Shown: in pieces, positions 9,094 to 17,827 of the stretch
How the letters are laid out: every line of letters starts with the position of its first letter
How positions within the stretch are numbered: the stretch's first letter is position 1
NCBI GenBank assembly: GCA_964578485.1
Contig: CAZODA010000004.1
Coordinates: forward strand, 1 to 64,000
Direction of reading: 5' to 3'
Origin: CAZODA01 sp964578485
Lineage (GTDB): Bacteria; Bacteroidota; Bacteroidia; Bacteroidales; Marinilabiliaceae
DNA: 64,000 nt
The notes under the pieces: model-generated
Seen by the model: the letters and a program-made list of their open reading frames with translations, nothing else
Databases searched by the model: none
Told to the model about the DNA's origin: nothing
Program-made: the position numbers and the translations under genes

Positions 9094-9423
9094 ATGTTGA
9101 CAAAAATTAAAAAACAATTTTATGAGTATGCCATCAATGAACTTGAAGAAATTAATGATGGACTTTCAAAAACAAACATAAAACCAAAAGAGAAAGGTGA
9201 AATTGTTGAAAAAGTGTTTTCAGTATCGCACCAACTCTGTGGTACCGGACCCATGTTAGGATTTGACTCAAGTTCACAAATATGTAAAAAATTAGAGAAA
9301 ATTTTTTATGATATCAAAAGAGGTCAAAGGCAAATTACACCTCAAGTGCTTTTGCAAACAAAAAGAATTATTGAATCATTAATCCAAACCATACATAAAG
9401 AAGCCAACCCAAAATCATCTTAA
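9094..9423 (+). CDS. Hpt (histidine phosphotransfer) domain protein
   Basis: A 109-residue helical protein. VFSVSHQLCGTGPMLGF aligns directly with the CheA P1 motif of the next gene (IFRAMHSLKGGGAMFGF), placing the phospho-acceptor at His46; the usual Lys of HxLKG is Cys49. Such a free-standing Hpt protein could shuttle phosphoryl groups between CheA, CheY and the receiver of CheB. It is 6 nt after cheY and 37 nt before cheA. Function as a phosphotransfer protein is inferred from the motif; the altered Lys means activity should not be assumed. Confidence 0.75.
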   Translation: MLTKIKKQFYEYAINELEEINDGLSKTNIKPKEKGEIVEKVFSVSHQLCGTGPMLGFDSSSQICKKLEKIFYDIKRGQRQITPQVLLQTKRIIESLIQTIHKEANPKSS

Positions 9424-9460
9424 CATAGCCCAAATATGTTGATGTATAATATCAAATTAC

Positions 9461-11500
9461 ATGATAGATAAATTTAAAGCAAAATTTGTAGAAGAATCAA
9501 TGGATAATATCCATGATTTAGAAGAGGCCTTATTCCTTCTTGAAAAAGATATGGAAAATAAAGAGCTTATTGAACGCATTTTCAGAGCTATGCATTCTCT
9601 GAAAGGTGGAGGTGCAATGTTTGGCTTTAACCATCTGAGTGATTTTACACATCACCTGGAAACAATTTTTGATTGGATAAGGAATAATAAACTTATAGTT
9701 TCTTCTGATTTAATTTCACTGACTTTTAAAGCAGTTGATCATATTAAATATTTATTAAAAACCGGAGACCTTACAGTTGAAAAAGAAATAAATGAACACA
9801 ACATGTTCGTTTATAAGCTACAAACCTTCCTCGAAAATTCCGACTCCACGGTTCAAGCAATTATACCTTCAACAAAAGAGGAAGCATTCACGGAACAAGC
9901 AAATAATAGAACTTATTTAATAAGTTTTATCCCGCAACGTGAATTATTAAAAAACGGTACCAACCCATTTTATTTATTAGACGATTTACATGCCTTAGGC
10001 GACGCTATATCAATAGCATACACACATAAAATACCATCACTTGATTTACTTGATGTAACAGCAAATTATTGTATCTGGCAAATACTTTTAAGTACTGATG
10101 AATCAATCAATGAAATAAAAGATGTATTTATTTTTGTTGAAGATGAATGTGAACTTCATATTGACCAGATTTCAGATATCAATTTAACTAATGATCCTGA
10201 TATCATTGAGCTTGTTGAAAAGGCTATTCAAAATAATAGTTTATTAAAACCCGATGAATTTAAGAAAAAGGATTGGAAGGATACTGATAAAAAACAAATT
10301 GCTGATGACAAAAAGAAAAACTTATTATTAAAAGAGCATAAAATATCCAGCATAAGAGTATCGTCGGAAAAAATTGATGAACTTGTAAATTTAGTAAGTG
10401 AACTGGTTACAATTCAAGCTCAATTGAGCTTATATGCAGAAAATAATGAAGATCCTCTAATAGTATCACTTACCGAAAATATTCAAAAGCTATCACGCCA
10501 ATTAAGAGAAAATGCTTTTGATATCAGCCTTATCCCACTTCAAAGTGAACTAATGCGTTTTCAAAGGTTAGTAAGGGACCTTTCAAAAGAGCAATCAAAA
10601 GAAATTGATTTTATAATTGAGGGTGGAGAATTAGAACTTGATAAAAACATTATAGAAAATCTTACCGATCCATTGCTCCATATCATCAGAAATGCTATCG
10701 ATCATGGTATTGAGCTACCCGAAGAACGTATAAAATCGGGTAAAGCTCCAAAAGGGAACATTGTCTTTAAAGCCTATCCCTCCGGTGCAAATGTAATAAT
10801 TGAAATATCAGATGATGGCAAAGGAATAGATGTCGATTTTATCAAAGAAAAAGCTATCGACAAGGGAATTATTGAAGAAGATACTGTTATAGATGATAAA
10901 GAAATATTAGATCTACTCTTCTTAAGCGGATTTAGTACACGCGATATGGTATCAGATCTATCGGGAAGAGGAGTGGGAATGGATATAGTAAGGAGAAAAA
11001 TTGCAAATATACGAGGTGAAGTAACTGTTGAGACTGAAAAAGGAAAAGGATCTATTATTACTATAAAGCTTCCTTTGACACTTTCAATTATCGACGGGCT
11101 TCTTGTAGGGATAAACGATCGACAGTATGTAATTCCAATATCAGCAATCGATAAAATTTATGCCCTAGAGCCATCACAAATACAAAACTCTTTTAACAAT
11201 GTGGTAGTAATTGAAGATATACAAATACCATATCTTGACTTACGTGAAATTTTTGGTGAAACGAAAACTGAACATGAAGTGGTTCAAATGGTGATGGTAA
11301 AAGCAGAAGAAAAAATTACAGGAGTAATTGTTGATAATATAATTGGAGAATATCAAACCGTTGTAAAACCTTTGGGTAAATATCTTATAAAACAAGAAAT
11401 CATTTCAGGAGCATCAATAATGGGCGATGGATCTATTGCCTTGGTTATTGATACCGCCAGGTTATTGATGCTGAGAAAAGCAAAAATTATAAACCAATAA
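9461..11500 (+). CDS. cheA: Chemotaxis histidine kinase CheA
   Basis: A 679-residue CheA. P1 (about 1-110) carries His45 in MHSLKGGG; a middle domain of about 155-265 (YLISFIPQRELL...) is the P2-like module; P3 dimerisation begins at about 295 (RVSSEKIDELVNLVSELV); the P4 ATPase has IRNAIDHGIELP (N box), DDGKGID (G1), FSTRDMVSDLSGRGVGMDIV (F and G2) and the C-terminal P5 is CheW-like (about 545-675). It autophosphorylates under control of the MCP/CheW array and passes phosphate to CheY and CheB. All catalytic elements appear intact. It is 14 nt upstream of the first cheW. Confidence 0.97.
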   Translation: MIDKFKAKFVEESMDNIHDLEEALFLLEKDMENKELIERIFRAMHSLKGGGAMFGFNHLSDFTHHLETIFDWIRNNKLIVSSDLISLTFKAVDHIKYLLKTGDLTVEKEINEHNMFVYKLQTFLENSDSTVQAIIPSTKEEAFTEQANNRTYLISFIPQRELLKNGTNPFYLLDDLHALGDAISIAYTHKIPSLDLLDVTANYCIWQILLSTDESINEIKDVFIFVEDECELHIDQISDINLTNDPDIIELVEKAIQNNSLLKPDEFKKKDWKDTDKKQIADDKKKNLLLKEHKISSIRVSSEKIDELVNLVSELVTIQAQLSLYAENNEDPLIVSLTENIQKLSRQLRENAFDISLIPLQSELMRFQRLVRDLSKEQSKEIDFIIEGGELELDKNIIENLTDPLLHIIRNAIDHGIELPEERIKSGKAPKGNIVFKAYPSGANVIIEISDDGKGIDVDFIKEKAIDKGIIEEDTVIDDKEILDLLFLSGFSTRDMVSDLSGRGVGMDIVRRKIANIRGEVTVETEKGKGSIITIKLPLTLSIIDGLLVGINDRQYVIPISAIDKIYALEPSQIQNSFNNVVVIEDIQIPYLDLREIFGETKTEHEVVQMVMVKAEEKITGVIVDNIIGEYQTVVKPLGKYLIKQEIISGASIMGDGSIALVIDTARLLMLRKAKIINQ

Positions 11501-11514
11501 GGAATAATAGAACT

Positions 11515-11964
11515 ATGGAAACAAAAGAAATAACACTCTTGTCATTTCAAATTCAAGGAAACACTTTTGCAGTAAATGCATTAATGGTTGACCATATACT
11601 AGAAGTTCCTTCCCAAATTACTATGGTGCCAAATTCGCCACCATATATGAAGGGGATCATAAATTTACATGGCAATATTATTCCCGTAGCTGATTTAAGA
11701 ATAATGATGGGCCATGAAGAATTTACAGACAATCAGGATAATTCAATTATTGTAATTAACCCTTTAGGAAACCAAGAATCAGTAATAGGACTCCTGGTTG
11801 ATATAGTACAAGAAGTTATTGAAACAAACCGGAAAGTACTAAAAGAAACTGTGCTGGAAGGGAAAAAAGGTATGATTGATACCTTTGAAGGTACCCTTTT
11901 AATGAACCGAGAGTTTATTCATATAATTAATATGAATAATCTGACCGAAATATTGGAAAAATAA
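11515..11964 (+). CDS. cheW: Coupling protein CheW (canonical copy)
   Basis: A 149-residue CheW. It has the hallmark GIINLHGNIIPVADLR segment, close to the usual INLRG...PVxDLR that contacts receptor and CheA P5, and the YMKGIINL entry. It couples the MCP tip to CheA in the membrane-associated array. It lies 14 nt after cheA and 19 nt before a second, divergent cheW. Confidence 0.93.
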   Translation: METKEITLLSFQIQGNTFAVNALMVDHILEVPSQITMVPNSPPYMKGIINLHGNIIPVADLRIMMGHEEFTDNQDNSIIVINPLGNQESVIGLLVDIVQEVIETNRKVLKETVLEGKKGMIDTFEGTLLMNREFIHIINMNNLTEILEK

Positions 11965-11983
11965 TAAAGTAAGAATAAATAAT

Positions 11984-12496
11984 ATGACTTCAGGAATTAA
12001 TTCATATTTAACATTTAAAATAGGGGAAGAAGTTTTTGGTATTAATGTGGCTAAAGTGCTTGAAATTAAAGAATACCAAAAAGCAAAAAAAATACCTCAA
12101 GCCCTTCCTTTTGTAACAGGTGTTATTGATAACAACAACGAAGTTATTCCATTGATAGATACAGGCAAAAAATTTGATATGGAAGTTGTGAAAATTCAAG
12201 AAAACACCTGTATAATAATCTTGCAGCTTTCAAATAGTTCTGTTGGTAGAAATTATAGAGTTGCAATATTGGTTGATGAGGTGTCTGATGTTTTTGAATA
12301 TGAACAATCGGAAATGAAAACAATTTCTGATGATTATAGACCTGATTATATATATGCAACAATAATTGAAGACGATAAAATGATCTACATTTTAAATGCA
12401 GACCTAATATTTAATACAAAAGAAATAATTGCAATGCTTGATGCAATAAAAAATATAAAAAAACAGAATGAACCAAGAAATAGAAAAAATAAATAA
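11984..12496 (+). CDS. Divergent CheW-like coupling protein
   Basis: A 170-residue CheW-fold protein starting YLTFKIGEEVFGINVAKVLEI. Where the neighbouring CheW reads GIINLHGNIIPVADLR this one reads GVIDNNNEVIPLIDTGKKF, so the NL(R/H)G and DLR contacts are lost. It may form accessory CheW-only rings, bind a different receptor, or compete with the canonical CheW; none of these can be settled from sequence. Its 3' end overlaps cheR by 29 nt, suggesting translational coupling. The last 20 residues are basic and poorly ordered. Confidence 0.88.
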   Translation: MTSGINSYLTFKIGEEVFGINVAKVLEIKEYQKAKKIPQALPFVTGVIDNNNEVIPLIDTGKKFDMEVVKIQENTCIIILQLSNSSVGRNYRVAILVDEVSDVFEYEQSEMKTISDDYRPDYIYATIIEDDKMIYILNADLIFNTKEIIAMLDAIKNIKKQNEPRNRKNK

Positions 12497-13355
12497 TAAT
12501 TCAAGCGGACTTGATTGTTTTAAGGCCAAATTATCTGAAAAAGATTTTCAGGTATTTAGCAAATTTATATATACGAAATATGGGATTAAAATGCCCCCCA
12601 TAAAACGAATTATGCTACAAGGACGCCTGCTTAAAAGAATCAGAGAGCTTAAAATGAGCTCATATTCAGAATATAAAGATTATTTTTTTAGTAAAGAAGG
12701 CCATGGAAATGAACTGTTGAATTTCTTAAATGTGGTAACAACTAATAAAACAGATTTTTACAGAGAACCGGTACATTTTTTATTCTTAAATGAACAAGTT
12801 TTACCGGCATATACCAAAAAAACTAAAAATTCTGAAACATTTAAAGTATGGAGTGCAGGATGTTCTAGCGGGGAAGAACCATATACGATTTCTATCGTAC
12901 TGAATGAATATAAATTAAACAACCCAAATTTTAAATTCCAAATACTGGGTACCGATATTTCATCCAAAATGCTTGAAAAAGCAGCAAGAGGAATATATGA
13001 TATGAACAAGGCCAATGCCCTCTCCCTTGATATCAAAAAAAAGTATTTTTTAAAAAGTAAAAATATTGAGAATCAAACCGTCAGGGTGCATCCAAAATTG
13101 CAAGAAAACCTAAGCCTAAGTTATCTTAATTTAATGGATACAAACTATGATATTAAAGATTCCTTTGATGTTATCTTTTGCAGAAATGTACTTATTTACT
13201 TTGACAGGCCCACACAGGAAGCTGTAATAAATAAATTATGTACATATCTAAAAAAAGATGGATACTTTTTTATTGGACATTCCGAATCATTATCAGGTAT
13301 GGATGTTCCGTTAAAACATATTAAACCAACGATTTTTAAAAAAAATAACCATTAA
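12468..13355 (+). CDS. cheR: Chemoreceptor glutamate methyltransferase CheR (canonical)
   Basis: A 295-residue CheR with an N-terminal helical domain (about 20-95) and a SAM-binding domain with WSAGCSSGEEPYTI (motif I), GTDIS (motif II), and FCRNVLIYFD followed by GHSES. It methylates MCP glutamates using S-adenosylmethionine. The ATG lies 29 nt inside cheW-2; the next Met is about 40 residues in and would cut the N-terminal domain. It has no C-terminal TPR. This is the best preserved of three CheR-like genes in the cluster. Confidence 0.95.
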   Translation: MNQEIEKINNNSSGLDCFKAKLSEKDFQVFSKFIYTKYGIKMPPIKRIMLQGRLLKRIRELKMSSYSEYKDYFFSKEGHGNELLNFLNVVTTNKTDFYREPVHFLFLNEQVLPAYTKKTKNSETFKVWSAGCSSGEEPYTISIVLNEYKLNNPNFKFQILGTDISSKMLEKAARGIYDMNKANALSLDIKKKYFLKSKNIENQTVRVHPKLQENLSLSYLNLMDTNYDIKDSFDVIFCRNVLIYFDRPTQEAVINKLCTYLKKDGYFFIGHSESLSGMDVPLKHIKPTIFKKNNH

Positions 13356-13381
13356 AATTAATGAAAATTAATAGCTGAATT

Positions 13382-14281
13382 ATGACAAATATTTCTGATA
13401 GACAGCTGATAAGTGAGCTGAGGAGAGGACTTCAGGAGCGTAAAAAGTTTGAAAAAGAAGTTACTACACTTACACAGGAGTTACAAAACGTAACAAAACG
13501 TTTAAAAGAATCAGAGGCCCTAAAAAGCCATTTTATTTCAAATATCTCCAATGAAATTGTTAATCCTTTTACTTCCATATTGGGATTATCCAAATCTATT
13601 TTATCAGTTGAGAAAAATGATTGGAAGAAAGTGGTTTCAATGGTAGCACTAATTCATAGTGAAGCTTTTAACCTGGATTTTCAATTGAAAAATATTTTTG
13701 TAGCAGCAAAAATTGAAGCAGGAGAAGTTGTACCAAATGTTGCCAAAGTAAACGTTAGAAGTGTAGTGCAGGCAATTATTGAATCATTTAACTTGGTAGC
13801 TCGAAAAATGGGCATTGAAATTGATTTTGATTATCAAATTGACTATGGATTTGGTAAAAATTTCAATTTTAAAACAGATAATGAAAAATTAAAGCTCATA
13901 ATGAGCAATTTGCTCAATAACGCCCTGAAATACAGTTATAAAAACAGTAAAGTCATTATTAAAATGACTGCTGATGAGGATACTCTTAAGATTTCTGTTC
14001 AGGATTTTGGAACCGGTATTTCCGAGAAAAATCAAAAAGTTATCTTTGAACGCTTTAAAAGACTCGACTCAGGTATCAACTCCCTCAACAGAGGCCATGG
14101 ATTAGGATTATCCATTACTAAAGCCCTGTTGGATGTTTTAGGAGGTACTATTGAAATTGACAGTAAGAAAGGAGAAGGGTCTATATTTACAGTTCATATC
14201 CCTGAATCAAAAAATGTTGTTGAGGGATTTAGTGGAGAAGGTAATGATATTTTCTTCGATGATGAAGATGAGATTTTCTAA
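13382..14281 (+). CDS. HisKA/HATPase protein with Asn at the phospho-acceptor position
   Basis: A 299-residue soluble protein: coiled coil (about 10-48), HisKA-like region, then HATPase. The H box reads FISNISNEIVNPF where the family has F-L-A-N-M-S-H-E-I-R-T-P, so the phospho-acceptor His is Asn57 (codon AAT, one base from CAT). The ATP-binding parts look intact: LLNNALKYS (N), FGTGIS (G1), FERFKRL (F), GHGLGLSI (G2). It probably cannot autophosphorylate in the usual way and may be a pseudokinase, a phosphatase, or a partner of CheA. It lies within the che cluster, 26 nt after cheR and 12 nt before cheD. No receiver or sensor domain. Confidence 0.88.
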   Translation: MTNISDRQLISELRRGLQERKKFEKEVTTLTQELQNVTKRLKESEALKSHFISNISNEIVNPFTSILGLSKSILSVEKNDWKKVVSMVALIHSEAFNLDFQLKNIFVAAKIEAGEVVPNVAKVNVRSVVQAIIESFNLVARKMGIEIDFDYQIDYGFGKNFNFKTDNEKLKLIMSNLLNNALKYSYKNSKVIIKMTADEDTLKISVQDFGTGISEKNQKVIFERFKRLDSGINSLNRGHGLGLSITKALLDVLGGTIEIDSKKGEGSIFTVHIPESKNVVEGFSGEGNDIFFDDEDEIF

Positions 14282-14293
14282 GGAAGTACATAC

Positions 14294-14764
14294 ATGTATC
14301 AATATTTACAACATTTTTTATATCCTTCTACATTATTTGCTAGTAGGGAGCCTTATGTGGTAAAAACCATACTGGGATCATGTGTGGCAGTATGCTTATA
14401 TGATTCTACAACAAAAATCGGTGGTATTAACCATTATATGCTGCCCAGCTGGAATGGCAATGATCTTGCATCACCAAAGTATGGAAATATTGCTATTGAA
14501 AGACTTATTGACAGAATGTTGGCATTAGGATGTAAAAGGGAAAATCTGAAAGCAAAAATATTTGGAGGTGGCGATCTTATAGGAACTGACCATAGCTCTA
14601 TGCTTATTGGAGAACGAAATATAAGATTAGCAAGAATAGTGCTGGAGGAGAAAAACATTCAGGTAGTTGCATCAAGTACAGGAGGACGAAAAGGAAGAAA
14701 AATATTGTTTTTTACCGATACAGGTGAAGTTCGCCATAAATTTATCGATAAAAGAGAATATTAA
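14294..14764 (+). CDS. cheD: Chemoreceptor glutamine deamidase CheD
   Basis: A 156-residue CheD. The catalytic Cys is in TILGSCVAVCLYD and the catalytic His in GGINHYMLP, both in family spacing; AKIFGGGDL and GRKILFFTDTGEV complete the pattern. CheD deamidates receptor glutamines to methylatable glutamates in the cytosol. It sits directly before cheB, giving a full CheR/CheB/CheD adaptation set for the MCP at 6649-8361. In other bacteria CheD often partners the phosphatase CheC, but no cheC is present here. Confidence 0.95.
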   Translation: MYQYLQHFLYPSTLFASREPYVVKTILGSCVAVCLYDSTTKIGGINHYMLPSWNGNDLASPKYGNIAIERLIDRMLALGCKRENLKAKIFGGGDLIGTDHSSMLIGERNIRLARIVLEEKNIQVVASSTGGRKGRKILFFTDTGEVRHKFIDKREY

Positions 14765-14798
14765 AAAAATACATCTTATTTTATAATTTTTATTGTTA

Positions 14799-15878
14799 AT
14801 GGATAAAAAAATCAAAGTATTAATAGTCGATGATTCAGCTGTTGTTAGGCAAAGCCTTTCAAGCATACTGAAAACTGACCCCCAGATAGAAATAATGGGA
14901 ACAGCGGCTGATCCTTTGATCGCAGTAAGAAAAATTATGAAAGAGATACCGGATGTTATTACTCTTGATATTGAAATGCCAAGAATGGACGGACTCACCT
15001 TTTTAAGGAAAATAATGTCACAATATCCAATTCCGGTGGTGGTTATCTCCTCTTTAACAAACGAAGGAACCGAAGTGGCAATGAAAGCCCTTGAATATGG
15101 TGCCTCAGAAATTATAGGGAAACCTGCAATGAATGCAGCACAGTTTTTTAACGAATCAAAAATACGACTAATTGATGCCGTTAAAGCTGCCTCGCAAGTT
15201 AAACTTTCAAGATTAAAAATCAGTAAAACCCCAACTATAGAAATTGTTGAACCAAGATATTCTGCCGACATAATATTAGATAGAGGCTCAACAAGAAGAA
15301 GAATAATTAATACAGAAAAAATTATTGTTCTTGGTGCATCAACAGGTGGAACAGAAGCAATCAGATCATTATTAAAAATATTGCCGGCAAAAATGCCGGG
15401 AATAGCAATAGTTCAGCATATGCCTGAAGGATTTACCAAATCATTTGCTAACAGCCTGAACACCACTTCACAAATGGAAGTAAAAGAAGCAGAAAATGGT
15501 GACAGATTGTACCAAGGACGCGTATTAATTGCACCGGGAAACTACCATATGTTGTTGAAACGTTCAGGAAAAGAATACTCAGTAGAAATAAAGAAAGGAC
15601 CATTGGTTAACAGACACAGACCATCAGTTGACGTACTGTTTAGATCTGCAGCAAGATATGCAGGACAAAATGCAACAGGAATATTGCTAACAGGAATGGG
15701 AAACGATGGTGCAAAAGGAATGTTGGAACTTAAAGAATCAGGAGCCTATACAATAGCTCAAAACCAAGAAACATCAATAGTTTTTGGAATGCCAAAAGCA
15801 GCCATAAAAATAGGCGCTGCCAATGAAATTATGGCCGTTGAAGATATTGCTCCTTACCTCATCAGGCAATTCTTTTAA
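14799..15878 (+). CDS. cheB: Protein-glutamate methylesterase CheB
   Basis: From the ATG at 14799 (a TTG six bases upstream is less likely) this is 359 residues. The N-terminal receiver has Asp11/Asp12 and phospho-acceptor Asp57 (TLDIEMPRMDG). A linker of about 50 residues joins a C-terminal methylesterase domain with the Ser-His-Asp triad in GASTGGTEA, VQHMPEG and GMGNDGAKG. Phosphorylation by CheA relieves inhibition and lets it remove methyl groups from the MCP. Family-standard length and all key residues. Confidence 0.96.
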   Translation: MDKKIKVLIVDDSAVVRQSLSSILKTDPQIEIMGTAADPLIAVRKIMKEIPDVITLDIEMPRMDGLTFLRKIMSQYPIPVVVISSLTNEGTEVAMKALEYGASEIIGKPAMNAAQFFNESKIRLIDAVKAASQVKLSRLKISKTPTIEIVEPRYSADIILDRGSTRRRIINTEKIIVLGASTGGTEAIRSLLKILPAKMPGIAIVQHMPEGFTKSFANSLNTTSQMEVKEAENGDRLYQGRVLIAPGNYHMLLKRSGKEYSVEIKKGPLVNRHRPSVDVLFRSAARYAGQNATGILLTGMGNDGAKGMLELKESGAYTIAQNQETSIVFGMPKAAIKIGAANEIMAVEDIAPYLIRQFF

Positions 15879-15936
15879 ACTCTTTTGCCTTTTTATCGTA
15901 TAGATAGAAAAAATCAATAATTCAAGTTTTCTTAGA

Positions 15937-17814
15937 ATGAAAAAGATCAAGTATAAAACTCTGATTTCAAAATCTGTGTTGCAAAGCTTCAGCGCAGGTT
16001 TTATTATAGCAGCAATAATTATTTTAATTAGCATGGACTCGCCCGTAATGACAGGGTATGAAAAAAACCTTGGTGAACTTCTCACCCAAATACCGGCATT
16101 ATGGATTGTTATTCTATTACCATTAATAACAGCTATTGCAGGCTATTATTTTGCAGATAGGTTTTTTAAAATTATAAAAAAACAAGCACGAAAAATAAAA
16201 GAAGAAGCTAACAGAACAAGTATGGTGCTGGATTTTATAGAAAATTTAAGGCAAAATAAACTTGATGAGCCATTTAGTAAAAATCAAAAAAATGATACCC
16301 TCACCAAAGCTCTTTTGAACCTGAGGGAATTCCTTGCGAAAAGTAGAAAAGAACAAGAACAAAGACGAATTGAAGAAGAACAAAGAAACTGGGTTACTCA
16401 AGGATTGGCACAATTTGGTGAAATACTTAGAAAATCAACCGATAATCTTGAAGAACTATCATACAACATTATAAGCTACCTATTAAACTATATGAAGGTT
16501 AACCAAGGAGGGGTGTTTTTATTAAATGAAAATAAAAATGGAGAGAAATATTTTGAAATGACCGCCTGCGTAGCCTTTGATAGAAGAAAATTTGCCGATA
16601 AAATTATTAGCTGGGGCGAAGGTCTCATTGGAAGATGCGGACAGGAAAAAGAAACAATCTTTTTAACAGACATTCCCGATAATTATATCAACATAACCTC
16701 AGGACTTGGCGATGCTAATCCGGGAACCATACTATTAGTACCATTAAAAACCAATAACGAACTATTTGGAGTAATAGAATTAGCATCATTTCAAATTCTA
16801 CAAGCATTTGAAATTGAATTGGTCGAAAAATCTGCTGAAAGTATCGCTTTAACAATCTCTAATGTAAAAACAAATATACAAACCAATGAGCTTTTAAAAG
16901 AAACTCAAATACAGGCCGAAAAAATGGCCCAACAAGAAGAAGAATTAAGGCAAAACTTAGAAGAAATGAGAGCTACGCAAGAGGAAAGCGATAGAAGAGA
17001 AATCGAACGTAAAGGAATACTTGATGCTATAGACCACGCAGCTATCTCATGTGAATTTGATACAACAGGAAATTTGTTGTCGGTTAACCAAAACTTTTTG
17101 CACACTTTTAAATATAGACCTGAAGAAGTTGAAGGACAAAATTTGAAAATATTTTTCTTTAAAGACAATGTAACCGAATTAGACCGTATCCTTGCAAATT
17201 TACAAAATGGCCAAAACTACAGAGGAAGAGCCAAGCGAAGAACAAAAGCAGGGGAAGAAATATATTTGCTTTCGACATATAGCCCGGTAATGGATAACAA
17301 TGGGGAAATTGTGAAAATTTTAAGCCTCGAAAATGATATTACTGAACAAGTGAAAATGGAAGATGAACTTAAACGTTCTAAAGATGAACTGGGATTACTG
17401 TTAGAAAAAGCACGCAATGATGTGAAAGAACAATTTAAAGAAATAGAAGCGGTAAAAATTAGAAATGAAAAAACACTTGAAGGAGCATTAGATGCTATAA
17501 TTACAACAAATGGAGATGGAACGGTTGAATTCTTTAACGCAGCAGCAGAAAAATTATGGGGATATAACAGAAATGAAATTTTAGGACAGAAAGTAGATAA
17601 ACTTTTCTCAAAAAGTACAACAAAAGACAATGAATTCGTATCCGAATTCATTAAAAAAGATGGTAAAAAAATTGTTGGAGAACGTAGAGAAATCCCTATA
17701 AGAAATAAATATGGTGAAGATGTGCCGGTTCTTATATTATTATCGGAAGCACAGCTTGGAAACGAACATTCATATACTGCATTTATTCAAAATGTAGAAG
17801 TTGAACTTTTTTAA
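15937..17814 (+). CDS. Membrane-anchored GAF-PAS-PAS sensor protein without output domain
   Basis: A 625-residue protein with two TM segments (about 15-34 and 51-73), a charged coiled coil, a conserved linker (NDTLTKALLNLREFL), a GAF domain (about 150-310), another coiled coil, PAS 1 (about 355-470) and PAS 2 (about 505-620). There is no kinase, cyclase or phosphatase domain. The N-terminal half is clearly paralogous to the proteins at 20122-20886 and 20890-23511: compare GLIGRCGQEKE...IPDNYINITSGLG here with GLVGAAAYEKE...IPENYYTITSGL there. It may be a scaffold or ligand sensor feeding the cluster. Ligand unknown. Confidence 0.85.
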   Translation: MKKIKYKTLISKSVLQSFSAGFIIAAIIILISMDSPVMTGYEKNLGELLTQIPALWIVILLPLITAIAGYYFADRFFKIIKKQARKIKEEANRTSMVLDFIENLRQNKLDEPFSKNQKNDTLTKALLNLREFLAKSRKEQEQRRIEEEQRNWVTQGLAQFGEILRKSTDNLEELSYNIISYLLNYMKVNQGGVFLLNENKNGEKYFEMTACVAFDRRKFADKIISWGEGLIGRCGQEKETIFLTDIPDNYINITSGLGDANPGTILLVPLKTNNELFGVIELASFQILQAFEIELVEKSAESIALTISNVKTNIQTNELLKETQIQAEKMAQQEEELRQNLEEMRATQEESDRREIERKGILDAIDHAAISCEFDTTGNLLSVNQNFLHTFKYRPEEVEGQNLKIFFFKDNVTELDRILANLQNGQNYRGRAKRRTKAGEEIYLLSTYSPVMDNNGEIVKILSLENDITEQVKMEDELKRSKDELGLLLEKARNDVKEQFKEIEAVKIRNEKTLEGALDAIITTNGDGTVEFFNAAAEKLWGYNRNEILGQKVDKLFSKSTTKDNEFVSEFIKKDGKKIVGERREIPIRNKYGEDVPVLILLSEAQLGNEHSYTAFIQNVEVELF

Positions 17815-17827
17815 ATTAGCCTTAAGT

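Noticed and set aside
14672..15271. 199-codon open frame on the minus strand opposite cheD/cheB
   Set aside because: It lies wholly over cheB and the cheD end, has no recognisable domain, and both plus-strand genes have all catalytic motifs; it is a shadow frame.
17217..17651. 144-codon minus-strand frame opposite the GAF-PAS-PAS gene
   Set aside because: Covered by a clear PAS-domain gene; Ser/Phe-rich translation typical of antisense of AAA/GAA-rich coding sequence.
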